Below the pieces are notes generated by a model that saw nothing but the letters and a program-made list of their open reading frames with translations, was not told the origin of the DNA and ran no database searches. 64,000 nt of DNA. Origin: DASQBT01 sp963782495 (GTDB lineage: Bacteria; Pseudomonadota; Gammaproteobacteria; Burkholderiales; Thiobacillaceae). The position numbers and the translations under genes are program-made. Within the stretch, counting starts at the first letter, position 1, and the number at the start of each line of letters is the position of its first letter. Positions 53,233 through 64,000 of the stretch are shown piece after piece. The stretch is taken from positions 475,266-539,265 of the forward strand of contig CAWAJU010000009.1 of NCBI GenBank assembly GCA_963782495.1, in the 5' to 3' direction.

Positions 53233-55287
53233 TTGTCGCAGGCGTCCGCCTTTCCGGTCAGCGACAGCGTCCGGGCCAAGCTGGACAAACTCGGCATCGG
53301 CCGCGATGTTGATCTGATCCTTCACCTGCCGCTGCGCTGGGAGGACGAGACCCGCATCGTTCTGATCCACGACCTCAGGCCCGAGATGCCGGCCCAGATC
53401 GAGGCCGCTATCGAGCACGCGGAAATCACCTACAAGCCGCGCCGCACCCTTTACCTCAATGTCGCAGACGAGAGCGGCCAGCTTGCCATTCGCTTCCTGA
53501 ATTTCTATCCCAGCCAAATCAAGGAATTCCAGCCCGGCAACCTGTTTCGCTTCAGCGGCGAAGTACGTGGCGGCATGTTCGGACTGGAGATGGTGCACCC
53601 GCGCTACCGCCGAACCACCCCTGGCGCTGAGCTGCCGAAAAGCCTTACCCCGGTCTATCCGACCACGGGTGGGCTCTCGCAAACCAACTTGCGCCGCCTG
53701 ATCGAAAAGGCCCTGGGTACCGAAACCATAGCCGACACACTGCCCGAGGCGTTGCTCCACCCTTTGTCCCTTCCGCCGTTCGACTGGGCGGTGCGTGCAC
53801 TACATCACCCGCCTCCCGGCGTTGCCGATGCGCTGGCGGATAACCGCAGCCATCCTGCATTCCGCCGTTTGATATTCGACGAACTGCTCGCGCAACAGCT
53901 TTCCCTGCGCCGGGCGAGGAAACGCCAGAAGAAACTCATCGCTCCTGCTTTGAAGCCGCTTGATAGTCTGGCGGAACAACTTTATTCGGTGCTGCCTTTT
54001 CGTCTGACGGCCGCGCAGGAGCGGACTTGGAGCGCTATCCGCGAGGATCTGGCGAAACCGCACCCAATGCGCCGGCTGCTTCAAGGCGATGTGGGCAGCG
54101 GCAAGACCGTCGTCGCTGCGCTGGCCTGCCTGCAGGCGGTGGAGAACGGTTGGCAAGCGGCGCTGATGGCCCCCACCGAAATACTCGCCGAACAACATTA
54201 CCGAAGGTTTGCCGAATGGCTCGAGCCGCTCGGCCTGTCGATCGCTTGGTTGTCGTCCTCGCTGGCGCGCAAGGACAAGGTTGCGGCCCTGCGGGGCATC
54301 GCCGGCGGAGAAGTCCAGATTGCGCTGGGCACCCATGCGCTGTTCCAGAACGACGTCGTTTTTCACCGGCTGGGCCTGACGGTCGTGGATGAGCAACACC
54401 GCTTCGGCGTGGCCCAACGACTTGCCTTGCAGGACAAAGGCAAGACGCCTCAACCTGCACCACTAACGCCTCATGTCCTGATGATGTCCGCCACCCCGAT
54501 CCCGCGCACCCTGGCGATGAGCTATTACGCCGACCTCGATGTGTCGGTCATCGACGAGCTTCCTCCCGGCCGTACGCCGGTGGTCACCAAGCTGGTATCG
54601 AGCAGCCGACGCGATGAAGTGCTGGCACGGGTGCGGCGGATTTGTCAGCAAGGTGGCCAAGCCTACTGGGTCTGCCCGCTGATCGAAGAATCCGAAACGC
54701 TGCAGTTGCAAACTGCGCTCGATACCCATGCCACACTCTGTGCGCAACTGCCGGAACTAACGGTCGGCTTGGTCCATGGCCGCATGAAGGGAGCAGAGAA
54801 GAACGCGGCAATGGCGGCCTTCAAGTCTGGCGCGATACAGCTGCTGGTGGCAACGACCGTGATTGAAGTTGGCGTGGACGTGCCCAACGCGAGTCTCATG
54901 GTGATCGAACACGCGGAGCGCATGGGCCTGGCCCAGCTCCATCAATTGCGCGGACGGGTGGGTCGGGGCAGCCGCGAATCGGTTTGCGTGCTGCTTTACC
55001 AGGAGCCCCTGGGGGAAGTCGCACGCGCGCGCCTTAAGATCATCTATGAATCCACCGACGGATTCGAGATTGCGCGCCAGGACCTACTCCTGCGCGGACC
55101 GGGAGAGCTGTTGGGAGCCAAACAGAGTGGGGTGCCTCTGCTGCGTTTTGCCGATCCGGAACGCGACGCGGATTTGCTCGAAGCGTCCGCCCGGCTGGCT
55201 GACAGCCTGTTGAAGGAGGCTCCCGATCTGGCAAGAGAGCACCTGATCCGCTGGTTCGGCGACCGCCAGGAGTTCGAGCGCAGCTAG
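53233..55287 (+). CDS. recG: ATP-dependent DNA helicase RecG
   Basis: RecG remodels stalled forks and Holliday junctions. The N-terminal wedge (LGIGRDVDLILHLPLRWEDET, YKPRRTLYLNV) is followed by helicase motifs: Walker A GDVGSGKTVVAAL near residue 287, DEQHRFGVAQR near 388, MSATPIPRTLAMS, QAYWVCPLIEES, and the C-terminal HQLRGRVGRG and DLLLRGPGELLG. The most suitable start is TTG 53233, five bases after the RidA stop, giving 684 residues. No ATG is available at the right place; the long frame from 52492 lies inside spoT and RidA. Confidence 0.92.
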   Translation: MSQASAFPVSDSVRAKLDKLGIGRDVDLILHLPLRWEDETRIVLIHDLRPEMPAQIEAAIEHAEITYKPRRTLYLNVADESGQLAIRFLNFYPSQIKEFQPGNLFRFSGEVRGGMFGLEMVHPRYRRTTPGAELPKSLTPVYPTTGGLSQTNLRRLIEKALGTETIADTLPEALLHPLSLPPFDWAVRALHHPPPGVADALADNRSHPAFRRLIFDELLAQQLSLRRARKRQKKLIAPALKPLDSLAEQLYSVLPFRLTAAQERTWSAIREDLAKPHPMRRLLQGDVGSGKTVVAALACLQAVENGWQAALMAPTEILAEQHYRRFAEWLEPLGLSIAWLSSSLARKDKVAALRGIAGGEVQIALGTHALFQNDVVFHRLGLTVVDEQHRFGVAQRLALQDKGKTPQPAPLTPHVLMMSATPIPRTLAMSYYADLDVSVIDELPPGRTPVVTKLVSSSRRDEVLARVRRICQQGGQAYWVCPLIEESETLQLQTALDTHATLCAQLPELTVGLVHGRMKGAEKNAAMAAFKSGAIQLLVATTVIEVGVDVPNASLMVIEHAERMGLAQLHQLRGRVGRGSRESVCVLLYQEPLGEVARARLKIIYESTDGFEIARQDLLLRGPGELLGAKQSGVPLLRFADPERDADLLEASARLADSLLKEAPDLAREHLIRWFGDRQEFERS

Positions 55288-55383
55288 GGCGCCGGAATGA
55301 TTCCTCGTTCTTATCCCGCATTGGCGGAACTACGGTGCGGCTCCACATTTGGCATAATGCCGGTTTTGCCCTGAAGGCTCTAT

Positions 55384-55935
55384 TTGGCTAGACAAGCTGC
55401 GGGTTGGCTCAACCACCCCTTTCTAATTCCCGTTCCCTTGCAGGACTGGCTGGTTCATTGCGGCTCGCTGACCGCCCGCCTGAAACACTGCTGTGGGAAG
55501 TTCTCCGTGGAAAAGGTCAGCACCAAGATCCGCCCGGCCAATCCCGACGAGGAGCGCGAACTCCGTCTTCGTCGCGGCCAATATGCCTATGTCAGGGAAG
55601 TGGTGCTGCAATGCAATGGGCAGGCGGTCGTGTTTGCCCACAGCGTGGTCCCGTTGAAGAACCTGCGCGGCGCCTGGAACTCCATCACCCGACTCGGCAG
55701 CCGTCCGTTGGGCGAGGCGTTGTTCACCAACCATCTGGTACAGCGCCACCCACTCTCCTACCGGACCCTCCATCGGCATCACAAGCTGTATCAGCAGACT
55801 ATGCGTGCGGTGGCGCTGCGCGACAAGGTCAATCTGCTGGCGCGCCGTTCCCGGTTCACCTTAAGGGGACGCGCCCTGATGGTGACCGAGGTTTTCCTGC
55901 CTGCCATTCTCGAAGTGAGCGATGACTCTCGCTGA
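55384..55935 (+). CDS. ubiC: Chorismate lyase
   Basis: The 183-residue protein has the UbiC pattern: WLVHCGSLTARLKHCCGKFSVEKV, RRGQYAYVREVVLQCNGQAVVFAHSVVPL, GSRPLGEALF and RSRFTLRGRALMVTEVFLPAI. It makes 4-hydroxybenzoate from chorismate, the first step of ubiquinone synthesis. It overlaps ubiA, the next enzyme of the pathway, by 14 bases. The best start is TTG 55384, as no ATG is available upstream of the conserved WLVHCGSL segment. Confidence 0.9.
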   Translation: MARQAAGWLNHPFLIPVPLQDWLVHCGSLTARLKHCCGKFSVEKVSTKIRPANPDEERELRLRRGQYAYVREVVLQCNGQAVVFAHSVVPLKNLRGAWNSITRLGSRPLGEALFTNHLVQRHPLSYRTLHRHHKLYQQTMRAVALRDKVNLLARRSRFTLRGRALMVTEVFLPAILEVSDDSR

Positions 55936-56782
55936 GCGTCTGTTCGTTTACACCCGACTGGTTCGGCTCAATAGGCCGATAGGCGCACTGTTGCTAATGT
56001 GGCCCACTTTGTGGGGGCTGTGGTTTGCAGCAGGCGGATTGCCGCCGCTCCTGGTACTGGGCATTTTCGTGCTGGGCGTTTTTCTCATGCGCTCCGCCGG
56101 CTGCGCCATCAACGATTACGCCGACCGCAACTTCGACGCGCACGTGGAGCGGACTCAGAGTCGGCCCCTTGCTGCCGGCCAGATCAGCCCCACTGAAGCC
56201 CTGGCCGTGGCGGCTGTGCTCTCAATTGGCGCATTCATCCTGATTCTGCCGCTCAACAAACTGGTGTTGACTCTTTCCGTTCCGGCGCTCCTGCTGGCGG
56301 CCAGCTATCCGTTCACCAAGCGCTTCCTTGCCATACCCCAAGCCTATCTGGGCATCGCCTTCGGCTTCGGCATCCCGATGGCCTATGCCGCGATTCTGGG
56401 CAAGGTGCCGACTGAGGCCTGGATCCTGATGCTGGCGAATGTGTTCTGGTCCATTGCCTACGACACCGAGTATGCCATGGTCGATCGCGATGATGATGTC
56501 AAGATCGGCATCAAGACTTCTGCCATTACCTTTGGCCGTTACGATCTGCTCGCCATCGCCCTGTGCTATTCGGCCACCCTCGCCCTGCTCGGCTGGATCG
56601 GCCTGCACAGTGGCCGTGGCTTCATATTCCAGTTCGGGCTGGGCGTTGCCGCCTTCATCGCCGGCTATCACCTCTATCTGATCCGCGGGCGTGATCGCAA
56701 AGCCTGCTTCGCAGCCTTCCTGCACAACAACTGGCTGGGCGCCGCCGTGTTTGTCGGCCTGGCGCTGGACTACGCGCTGTAA
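55922..56782 (+). CDS. ubiA: 4-hydroxybenzoate octaprenyltransferase
   Basis: The 286-residue membrane enzyme transfers the polyprenyl side chain to 4-hydroxybenzoate. It has both Asp-rich prenyl-diphosphate motifs: NDYADRNFDAHVERTQSRPLA (residues 64-84) and YDTEYAMVDRDDDVKIGIKTSA (about 180-200), and roughly eight hydrophobic helices. It begins inside the end of ubiC, so the two are translationally coupled. Confidence 0.95.
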   Translation: MTLAERLFVYTRLVRLNRPIGALLLMWPTLWGLWFAAGGLPPLLVLGIFVLGVFLMRSAGCAINDYADRNFDAHVERTQSRPLAAGQISPTEALAVAAVLSIGAFILILPLNKLVLTLSVPALLLAASYPFTKRFLAIPQAYLGIAFGFGIPMAYAAILGKVPTEAWILMLANVFWSIAYDTEYAMVDRDDDVKIGIKTSAITFGRYDLLAIALCYSATLALLGWIGLHSGRGFIFQFGLGVAAFIAGYHLYLIRGRDRKACFAAFLHNNWLGAAVFVGLALDYAL

Positions 56783-56794
56783 TGAGGTATCGGG

Positions 56795-57445
56795 TTAGGG
56801 GTGACAATCCACCCTCGACAAGGTCGTGGACGGATAGGTCTGTCTGAGCTTGTCCAGCCGCTTGAGCACTTCCGGCTGCTCGCTCTTGATCACGAAGTAA
56901 TAACCGGTTCCCGGCTTGGGTTTGGTTTCGATATCCAGACCGGTCAGACCCTTGGCTTCGAGCTCCAGGATCCGGCGGCGGGCAAATTCCTCGCTGCCGA
57001 ACAAGCCCAGTGATATCCCGTTGCGCTGCGGGTCCTCGTTGATAGTGAACGCATCCGTGATCCCCAAGGCCTTGATCTCTCCCAGTTTGGTCAGCGTCGC
57101 ATCCCGGCTAGGCAGCGGCGGAAAGATTACCCAGTAGCTCCTCTCCAGCGGCGTTTCAATGATCGACAACGGCTGTTCGCTTGCCAGACTGCGCAAGGCA
57201 TTGCGGCCGCCTTCGAACTCAGTCGCGGACAGACCTCGCCACTCCACACAGATAAGTTCTGTCGCGGGTTCTCTTGGCACGGCGCTGGGTGTGTCAGCCA
57301 CGCCCACTTCGGCACGGCGCAGCGAAATCCGGTCCGAGTGCAGGGAGATCCTTTCGTCGCTGGGCAAAGTCGACGAGTCGACCCAAAGGAAATATCCGCC
57401 CACCGCGAGATTCAGCAACACCAGCAAGACGATCAATCCACGCAT
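56795..57445 (-). CDS. Membrane-anchored SPOR-like protein
   Basis: The 216-residue protein has one N-terminal membrane helix (RGLIVLLVLLNLAVGGYFLWV), a periplasmic linker and a C-terminal region of about 80 residues (ERSYWVIFPPLPSRDATLTKLGEIKALGITDAF...GISLGLFGSEEFARRRILELEAKG). The last matches the SPOR fold that binds denuded peptidoglycan at the division site. It abuts coaX on the same strand with no gap, part of the birA-coaX-SPOR operon of betaproteobacteria. Confidence 0.8.
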   Translation of the reverse strand: MRGLIVLLVLLNLAVGGYFLWVDSSTLPSDERISLHSDRISLRRAEVGVADTPSAVPREPATELICVEWRGLSATEFEGGRNALRSLASEQPLSIIETPLERSYWVIFPPLPSRDATLTKLGEIKALGITDAFTINEDPQRNGISLGLFGSEEFARRRILELEAKGLTGLDIETKPKPGTGYYFVIKSEQPEVLKRLDKLRQTYPSTTLSRVDCHP

Positions 57446-58177
57446 TCATTCATTCCTGTTCGCCATCAGGGCCAGCCCTTGCAATACCAGGTCCGGAACA
57501 AAGGTGGCCGGGAAATCCAGCGAGGACGCCAGCCACTCGCCGTCGCCGCCGGTGATGAGGCATGCGGGCGCCTGCCCCGTGGCATCCATCACGATCTGGC
57601 GTGCCCGTCTCGCCGTGCCGGCCAACGCAAATGCGAGCCCGGTCTCCACCGCATCTGCCGTATTGCAGGCAAGTCCGCCGGACTTGCCTTGCTGGTAGCC
57701 TACTCCGCTGGTGCCTTGGGCCAGGGCTTCGCGCATCAGCCTCAGTCCCGGGACGATCAAGCCGCCGGCAAATTCTCCGCCGGCCCGCAGCCAGTCGACG
57801 GTCATCGCGGTGCCCAGCGAAATGATCAGCGTCTCTCCCAAGCCCATCGCGTGCGCCGCAACCAGCGCCGCCCAGCGATCCGCCCCGAGCTGGTCCGGGG
57901 ACGCGTAACAATTGCTTATCCCAAACGCCTGACGGCCCGCCATGACCCAGCGCGGCACCAGTTCCCAATGCTGGATTGCGGCGTGAAGCGCTACCGTGCC
58001 CGGCTCGCCCGCCACGTTGCAGGCAATGACTCGCTCGGGCTGGGCATGGTTCCGCAGGGCCGCAGCAAATGCGTCCGCCTCGACAAGCAGATGTTGACCC
58101 TGCGCCATCGTCTGGCCGTCCCCATTCAAGCGCCATTTGATCCGGGTGTTGCCGATGTCCACCAGCAGCAGACTCAT
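57446..58177 (-). CDS. coaX: Type III pantothenate kinase
   Basis: The 243-residue CoaX phosphorylates pantothenate, the first committed step to coenzyme A. Motifs are LLVDIGNTRIKW at the N-terminus (phosphate 1), LGADRWAALVAAH, and SLGTAMTVDWLRAGGEFAGGLIVPGLRLM (acidic residue and pantothenate site). It overlaps birA by four bases (ATGA). No type I kinase (coaA) is in the window. Confidence 0.95.
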   Translation of the reverse strand: MSLLLVDIGNTRIKWRLNGDGQTMAQGQHLLVEADAFAAALRNHAQPERVIACNVAGEPGTVALHAAIQHWELVPRWVMAGRQAFGISNCYASPDQLGADRWAALVAAHAMGLGETLIISLGTAMTVDWLRAGGEFAGGLIVPGLRLMREALAQGTSGVGYQQGKSGGLACNTADAVETGLAFALAGTARRARQIVMDATGQAPACLITGGDGEWLASSLDFPATFVPDLVLQGLALMANRNE

Positions 58178-59166
58178 CGCACAGCCGGCCTGACATGATG
58201 CGGCCGCAGGCTGATCTCGCCGCCGCTATGGCGTCCCAGCGTCCCATCGGCCCGGCGCAGCAGCAGGGCGCCGCCCGCATCAACGCCCTCCACCCGACCG
58301 CTCTCGCCTTTTCCGCCGGGAAGCATCAGGTTCACCTCCTTACCCTGGTAGGCATGCCATGTATCCCATTCCTCCACCAAGGGAGCGAAGCCGGCTTCGT
58401 CGAATCGTTTCATCATGGCAATCAGTTCATCCAGGCACTCGGCCAGGATGGTGGTCCGGTCCGTGGTCCGTCCCAGTTCATCCATGTCCACCACCCCGTG
58501 GGCAATGTCCACGCGCAGCGCCTTGGGCAACCACAGATTGACGCCAACCCCGATCACGGCGGCCGATGGGCCGGACGCCTCGCCCTGAATTTCGACAAGC
58601 ACGCCTGCCAGCTTGCGGTAGCCTGCCAGGATGTCGTTAGGCCACTTCAATTGCAGGGCGTGCCTGCTGTGGCGCGACAGCGCGCTCACCAGCGCAAGGC
58701 CAGTCGCAAGGCTTAGCCCACCCAGTTCGCCCACCGGCCGCTCGAACCGCCAGGACAGGGAAAAGATCAGGCCGCCCCCTGGTGCGGCCGCCCACGCGCG
58801 CCCGCGCCGCCCGCGCCCGCCGGTCTGGTACTCGGCACACAGCACGGAGGAATCAGCACCCAACCGCAACTGATCCAGCAGGCGGCTGTTGGTCGAGTCG
58901 ATCTGCTCCACTACTTCCACGTTCAGCGTCTTGTGCGAGCGGGCCAAGCGTTTCTTCAGCGCGTCGGCATCCAGCCACTCGCAGGCCCGCGCCAGTCGAT
59001 AACCGCGCCCCTTGACCGCGTGGATCTCCAAGCCCATCTCCTTGGCCTGCTGAATCAGGTTATTCACCGTGCCGCGCGACACCCCGTAGTCGGCGGCGAG
59101 GTCCTCGCCCGAATGGAAGCGCTGATCGTTCAGCTTGCGGATCAGGGGGAACAGCAGGGTGTTCAT
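58174..59166 (-). CDS. birA: Biotin operon repressor / biotin-[acetyl-CoA-carboxylase] ligase
   Basis: From ATG 59166 the 330-residue protein has an N-terminal winged helix (LIRKLNDQRFHSGEDLAADYGVSRGTVNNLIQQ), the biotinyl-AMP loop TGGRGRRGRAWAAAPGGGL, LKWPNDILAGYRKLAGVLVE and a C-terminal SH3-like domain (VNLMLPGGKGESGRVEGVD). It biotinylates acetyl-CoA carboxylase and, having the HTH, probably also represses biotin genes. A second ATG at 59187 has no better ribosome site. It is the first gene of birA-coaX-SPOR. Confidence 0.94.
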   Translation of the reverse strand: MNTLLFPLIRKLNDQRFHSGEDLAADYGVSRGTVNNLIQQAKEMGLEIHAVKGRGYRLARACEWLDADALKKRLARSHKTLNVEVVEQIDSTNSRLLDQLRLGADSSVLCAEYQTGGRGRRGRAWAAAPGGGLIFSLSWRFERPVGELGGLSLATGLALVSALSRHSRHALQLKWPNDILAGYRKLAGVLVEIQGEASGPSAAVIGVGVNLWLPKALRVDIAHGVVDMDELGRTTDRTTILAECLDELIAMMKRFDEAGFAPLVEEWDTWHAYQGKEVNLMLPGGKGESGRVEGVDAGGALLLRRADGTLGRHSGGEISLRPHHVRPAVR

Positions 59167-59398
59167 TTGCGCCAGGCCTTGGAACACATGAGATCGAAAT
59201 GGAGCTTGCGGAAAACGGATGACGCGCTCATGAAAGCGATTCTAACGCCACGGCCGGCTTGTTTTTCAGGCAGTGAACAGATTACTGGATTGATTATTGT
59301 CTGTAAGAGAGGTGGCTGCGCAAATTTGAACAATGCTATAAGTGGAAACTCCGGGCATGATGCTGGGCCGAGGAAGGCTTGGCGAGAAGGAGTTCTTG

Positions 59399-59710
59399 AT
59401 GGTGAAGAAATCAGGGCGGCGTACTCGCCGCACCCACAATGCGGAGTTCAAGGCTCGTGTCGCGTTGGCGGCTTTGCGCGAGGATAAGACGCTGGCTGAA
59501 CTGGCCGCGCAGTTTGAGCTGCACCCCAACCAGATTACGGAGTGGAAACGGCAGTTGCTGGAACGTGCGGCGGATGTGTTTGGAGGTGCCGCTGCGCCGG
59601 CTCCGGTTGATCTGGCACCGCTGCATGCCAAGATTGGGCAGCAGGCACTCGAGCTGGATTTTTTAGAACGCGCGCTCACCAAAGCGGGATTGCTGAGCGC
59701 AAAGCCATGA
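59399..59710 (+). CDS. IS3-family transposase OrfA
   Basis: From ATG 59399 (AAGGAG upstream) the 103-residue protein has the HTH of IS3 OrfA: RRTHNAEFKARVALAALREDKTLAELAAQFELHPNQITEWKRQLL, then a coiled-coil-like C-terminus (KIGQQALELDFLERALTKAG). It binds the element ends. It overlaps orfB by four bases (ATGA); in the family OrfB is often made as an OrfAB fusion by frameshifting. Confidence 0.88.
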   Translation: MVKKSGRRTRRTHNAEFKARVALAALREDKTLAELAAQFELHPNQITEWKRQLLERAADVFGGAAAPAPVDLAPLHAKIGQQALELDFLERALTKAGLLSAKP

Positions 59711-60537
59711 TTGACCGTGAGCATGAATTGTCCATCACCTGCCAGGCCAAGCTGCTGGGCATCAGCCGGGGGATGGTGTACTACTTGCCCAAGCCGGTTG
59801 GCGACGCCGATCTGGCACTCATGCGCCGGCTCGATGAACTGCATCTGGAGCACCCCTTCATGGGCGCCAGGATGCTGCGTGGTCAGCTTCGGCGCGAAGG
59901 CATCCACGTGGGCCGACGTCACGTGCGCACGCTCATGCTGCGCATGGGCATGGAGGCACTGTGCCCCCAACCTGGCACGAGTCAGCGGCATCCGGGCCAC
60001 AAGATCTATCCCTACCTGCTGCGTAATCTGACCATTACCCGGGCCAACCAGGTCTGGGCACTGGACACGACTTACGTCCCCATGGCGCGAGGCTTTGTTT
60101 ATCTTACCGCTGTGGTGGACGTGGCTAGTCGGACGGTACTCGCACACAAGGTCGCCATCACACTGGAGTCTTGCCACGCCAGGGAGGTGATTGAGCAGGC
60201 CTTTGCTCGCTATGGCATTCCCGAGATCGTCAACACCGATCAGGGCAGCCAGTTCACCGCTGAGGAATTCACGGATGCCGTGCTCGATCGGGGCTGCAAG
60301 CTGTCGATGGATGGGCGGGGTGCCTGGCGCGACAACGTGTTCGTCGAGCGCCTGTGGCGCAGCGTGAAGTATGAATGTGTGTATCTCAAGGCCTATGACG
60401 GCGTCAGCGCCGCCAGGGCCGACATCGGACGCTACATCGACTGGTTCAACACGCACCGGGGGCATTCAAGCCTCAATGACCTCACGCCGCTGCAGGCCTA
60501 CCTGAACTTGTTGCCAACCTACCAGGAGGCTGCATAG
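59707..60537 (+). CDS. IS3-family transposase OrfB (DDE integrase core)
   Basis: The 276-residue catalytic protein has the HTH_21 region HPFMGARMLRGQLRREGIHVG, then the DDE triad: Asp in WALDTTYVPMARGFVYL, Asp in VNTDQGSQFTAEEF and Glu in NVFVERLWRSVKYE. It ends with YIDWFNTHRGHSSLNDLTPLQAYL. The frame is intact, so the element may still be active. Confidence 0.9.
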   Translation: MIDREHELSITCQAKLLGISRGMVYYLPKPVGDADLALMRRLDELHLEHPFMGARMLRGQLRREGIHVGRRHVRTLMLRMGMEALCPQPGTSQRHPGHKIYPYLLRNLTITRANQVWALDTTYVPMARGFVYLTAVVDVASRTVLAHKVAITLESCHAREVIEQAFARYGIPEIVNTDQGSQFTAEEFTDAVLDRGCKLSMDGRGAWRDNVFVERLWRSVKYECVYLKAYDGVSAARADIGRYIDWFNTHRGHSSLNDLTPLQAYLNLLPTYQEAA

Positions 60538-60772
60538 AATGAATCCGTGGTGCGCCCCGAGTTGCCCACCGCGTCGGTCGTTCGTCGCAAGCGACGCCCA
60601 CCGCAGTGGACAACTGTGCACCGTCTCAACCCGCCCGGACTCCCCTTATAAATCGGGGAATGCTGTTCAAACAACCGGGGCCACCTCTAATATCATATAA
60701 CACATTGTATTAATATTGATTATGAGCACTATTGCCGCCTGCTCATGAACTGCGCCTTGATTCATGGGGAAT
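60538..60772. other. IS3 right end and rRNA-operon flank
   Basis: There is no gene. The first 150 bases (to 60688) are the non-coding right end of the IS3 element, with the palindrome GTCGTTCGTCGCAAGCGACG near 60573. The rest is AT-rich DNA (ATATCATATAACACATTGTATT) just past the end of the rRNA operon. Confidence 0.6.
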
Positions 60773-60805
60773 AAAAAAGCCCCCGAGATGAATCGGGGGC
60801 TTTTT
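60773..60805. terminator. Bidirectional terminator at the end of the rRNA operon
   Basis: An 8-bp perfect stem GCCCCCGA/TCGGGGGC (60779-60786 with 60793-60800) is flanked by six A on the left (60773-60778) and five T on the right (60801-60805), so it works in both directions. On the minus strand it ends the rRNA transcript 14 bases after 5S. Confidence 0.9.
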
Positions 60806-60818
60806 GTTTATGGGGGAG

Positions 60819-60931
60819 TCTGACGATGACCTACTTTCACACGGGTAATCCGCACTATCATCGGCGCGATCTTGTTTCACGGTCCTGTTCGGGATGGGAA
60901 GGGGTGGTTCCAAGACGCTATGGTCGTCAGA
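60819..60931 (-). rRNA. rrf: 5S ribosomal RNA
   Basis: The minus strand reads TCTGACGACCATAGCGTCTTGG, then the hallmark CCACCCCTTCCCATCCCGAACAGGACCGTGAAAC, and ends AAAGTAGGTCATCGTCAGA; the two ends pair. The sequence is of the betaproteobacterial type. It follows 23S after a ~190-base spacer containing short direct repeats of GGGATCGGG (60941-60972). Confidence 0.95.
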
Positions 60932-61120
60932 CGTAACAGGTATCGGGGATCGGGTATCAGGGATCGGGAAGATCGGCTGACGGCCATCCCCGAAGTATTC
61001 GGTTATGTCGTCTTTAACTGGGGAAGAAGGTGTGGGTTGAGCCGAAGTGCAGGATGTTTTCTGGCTTCGTAATTCAATGGTGTTGACGGTCTTGAGCCTG
61101 GTTTGAGGCTGCAAGGTTAT

Positions 61121-64000
<2,880 letters not shown>

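Larger units (their letters stand above)
59308..60688 (+). mobile_element. IS3-family insertion sequence, apparently complete
   Basis: A left end AGAGGTGGCTGCGCAAATTT (from 59308) and the reverse complement of the right end, AGAGGTGGCCCCGGTTGTTT (to 60688), match over about 30 bases including a shared TTTGAACA, forming the terminal inverted repeats. Inside are two overlapping genes. I could not fix a target duplication with certainty. It lies between birA and the rRNA operon terminator. Confidence 0.75.

Overview
The window is chromosomal DNA from a betaproteobacterium. This is inferred from several conserved blocks: gmk-rpoZ-spoT-RidA-recG-ubiC-ubiA, birA-coaX with a SPOR-like gene, rph-rdgB-hemW next to a kinase/phosphatase pair and yicC, and a betaproteobacterial-type 5S/23S rRNA. 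I cannot name the species. Pyruvate:ferredoxin oxidoreductase, cytochrome b561, two YceI proteins and acetyl-CoA synthetase suggest a metabolically flexible environmental organism.

Layout. 1-3.2 kb: the edge of hslR, then a LysR regulator divergent from a pirin/flavodoxin/FMN-reductase redox operon; both the LysR and pirin frames carry a single-base frameshift. 3.2-7.2 kb: a secreted subtilisin-like protease with a long array of near-identical Ig-like repeats, preceded on its own strand by a c-di-GMP-I (GEMM) riboswitch. 7.4-18.4 kb: cytochrome b561 with two YceI genes, acs divergent from glnE, a second c-di-GMP-I riboswitch in front of a DUF1631 gene, then mutY and a TatD nuclease. 18.7-24.1 kb: a mobile-element graveyard. 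It has a REP-associated (Y1) transposase, two identical inverted IS110 elements with long non-coding 3' ends (bridge-RNA candidates), and between them a 5'-truncated IS30, a truncated IS3 and the stump of an AbiGi-type abortive-infection gene cut by the IS3.

24.1-37.8 kb, almost all on the minus strand: a lipid or isoprenyl methyltransferase-like protein, an AhpD-like protein, TlpA, a FolE paralogue coupled to a dienelactone hydrolase and DUF2238, a dihydroorotate-dehydrogenase-like gene with nifJ, then hemW, rdgB, rph, a PP2C phosphatase and a Ser/Thr kinase. 37.8-50.4 kb: yicC and gmk, normally neighbours, are separated by about 11 kb of opposite-strand accessory DNA. It encodes a heavy-metal-type RND pump and an unusual fused adaptor, an ankyrin protein, a periplasmic parvulin and an enlarged, exported SBP56/methanethiol-oxidase-like protein behind a possible sigma-54 promoter. 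50.4-59.2 kb: stringent-response, recombination, ubiquinone and biotin/CoA housekeeping genes. 59.3-60.7 kb: an apparently complete IS3-family element. 60.8 kb to the end: the 3' part of an rRNA operon on the minus strand (23S, 5S, terminator), with a stem-forming intervening sequence in 23S helix 45.

The strongest leads are the two c-di-GMP riboswitches, the 23S intervening sequence, the paired IS110 elements with bridge-RNA candidate regions, and the SBP56-like/RND module between yicC and gmk.
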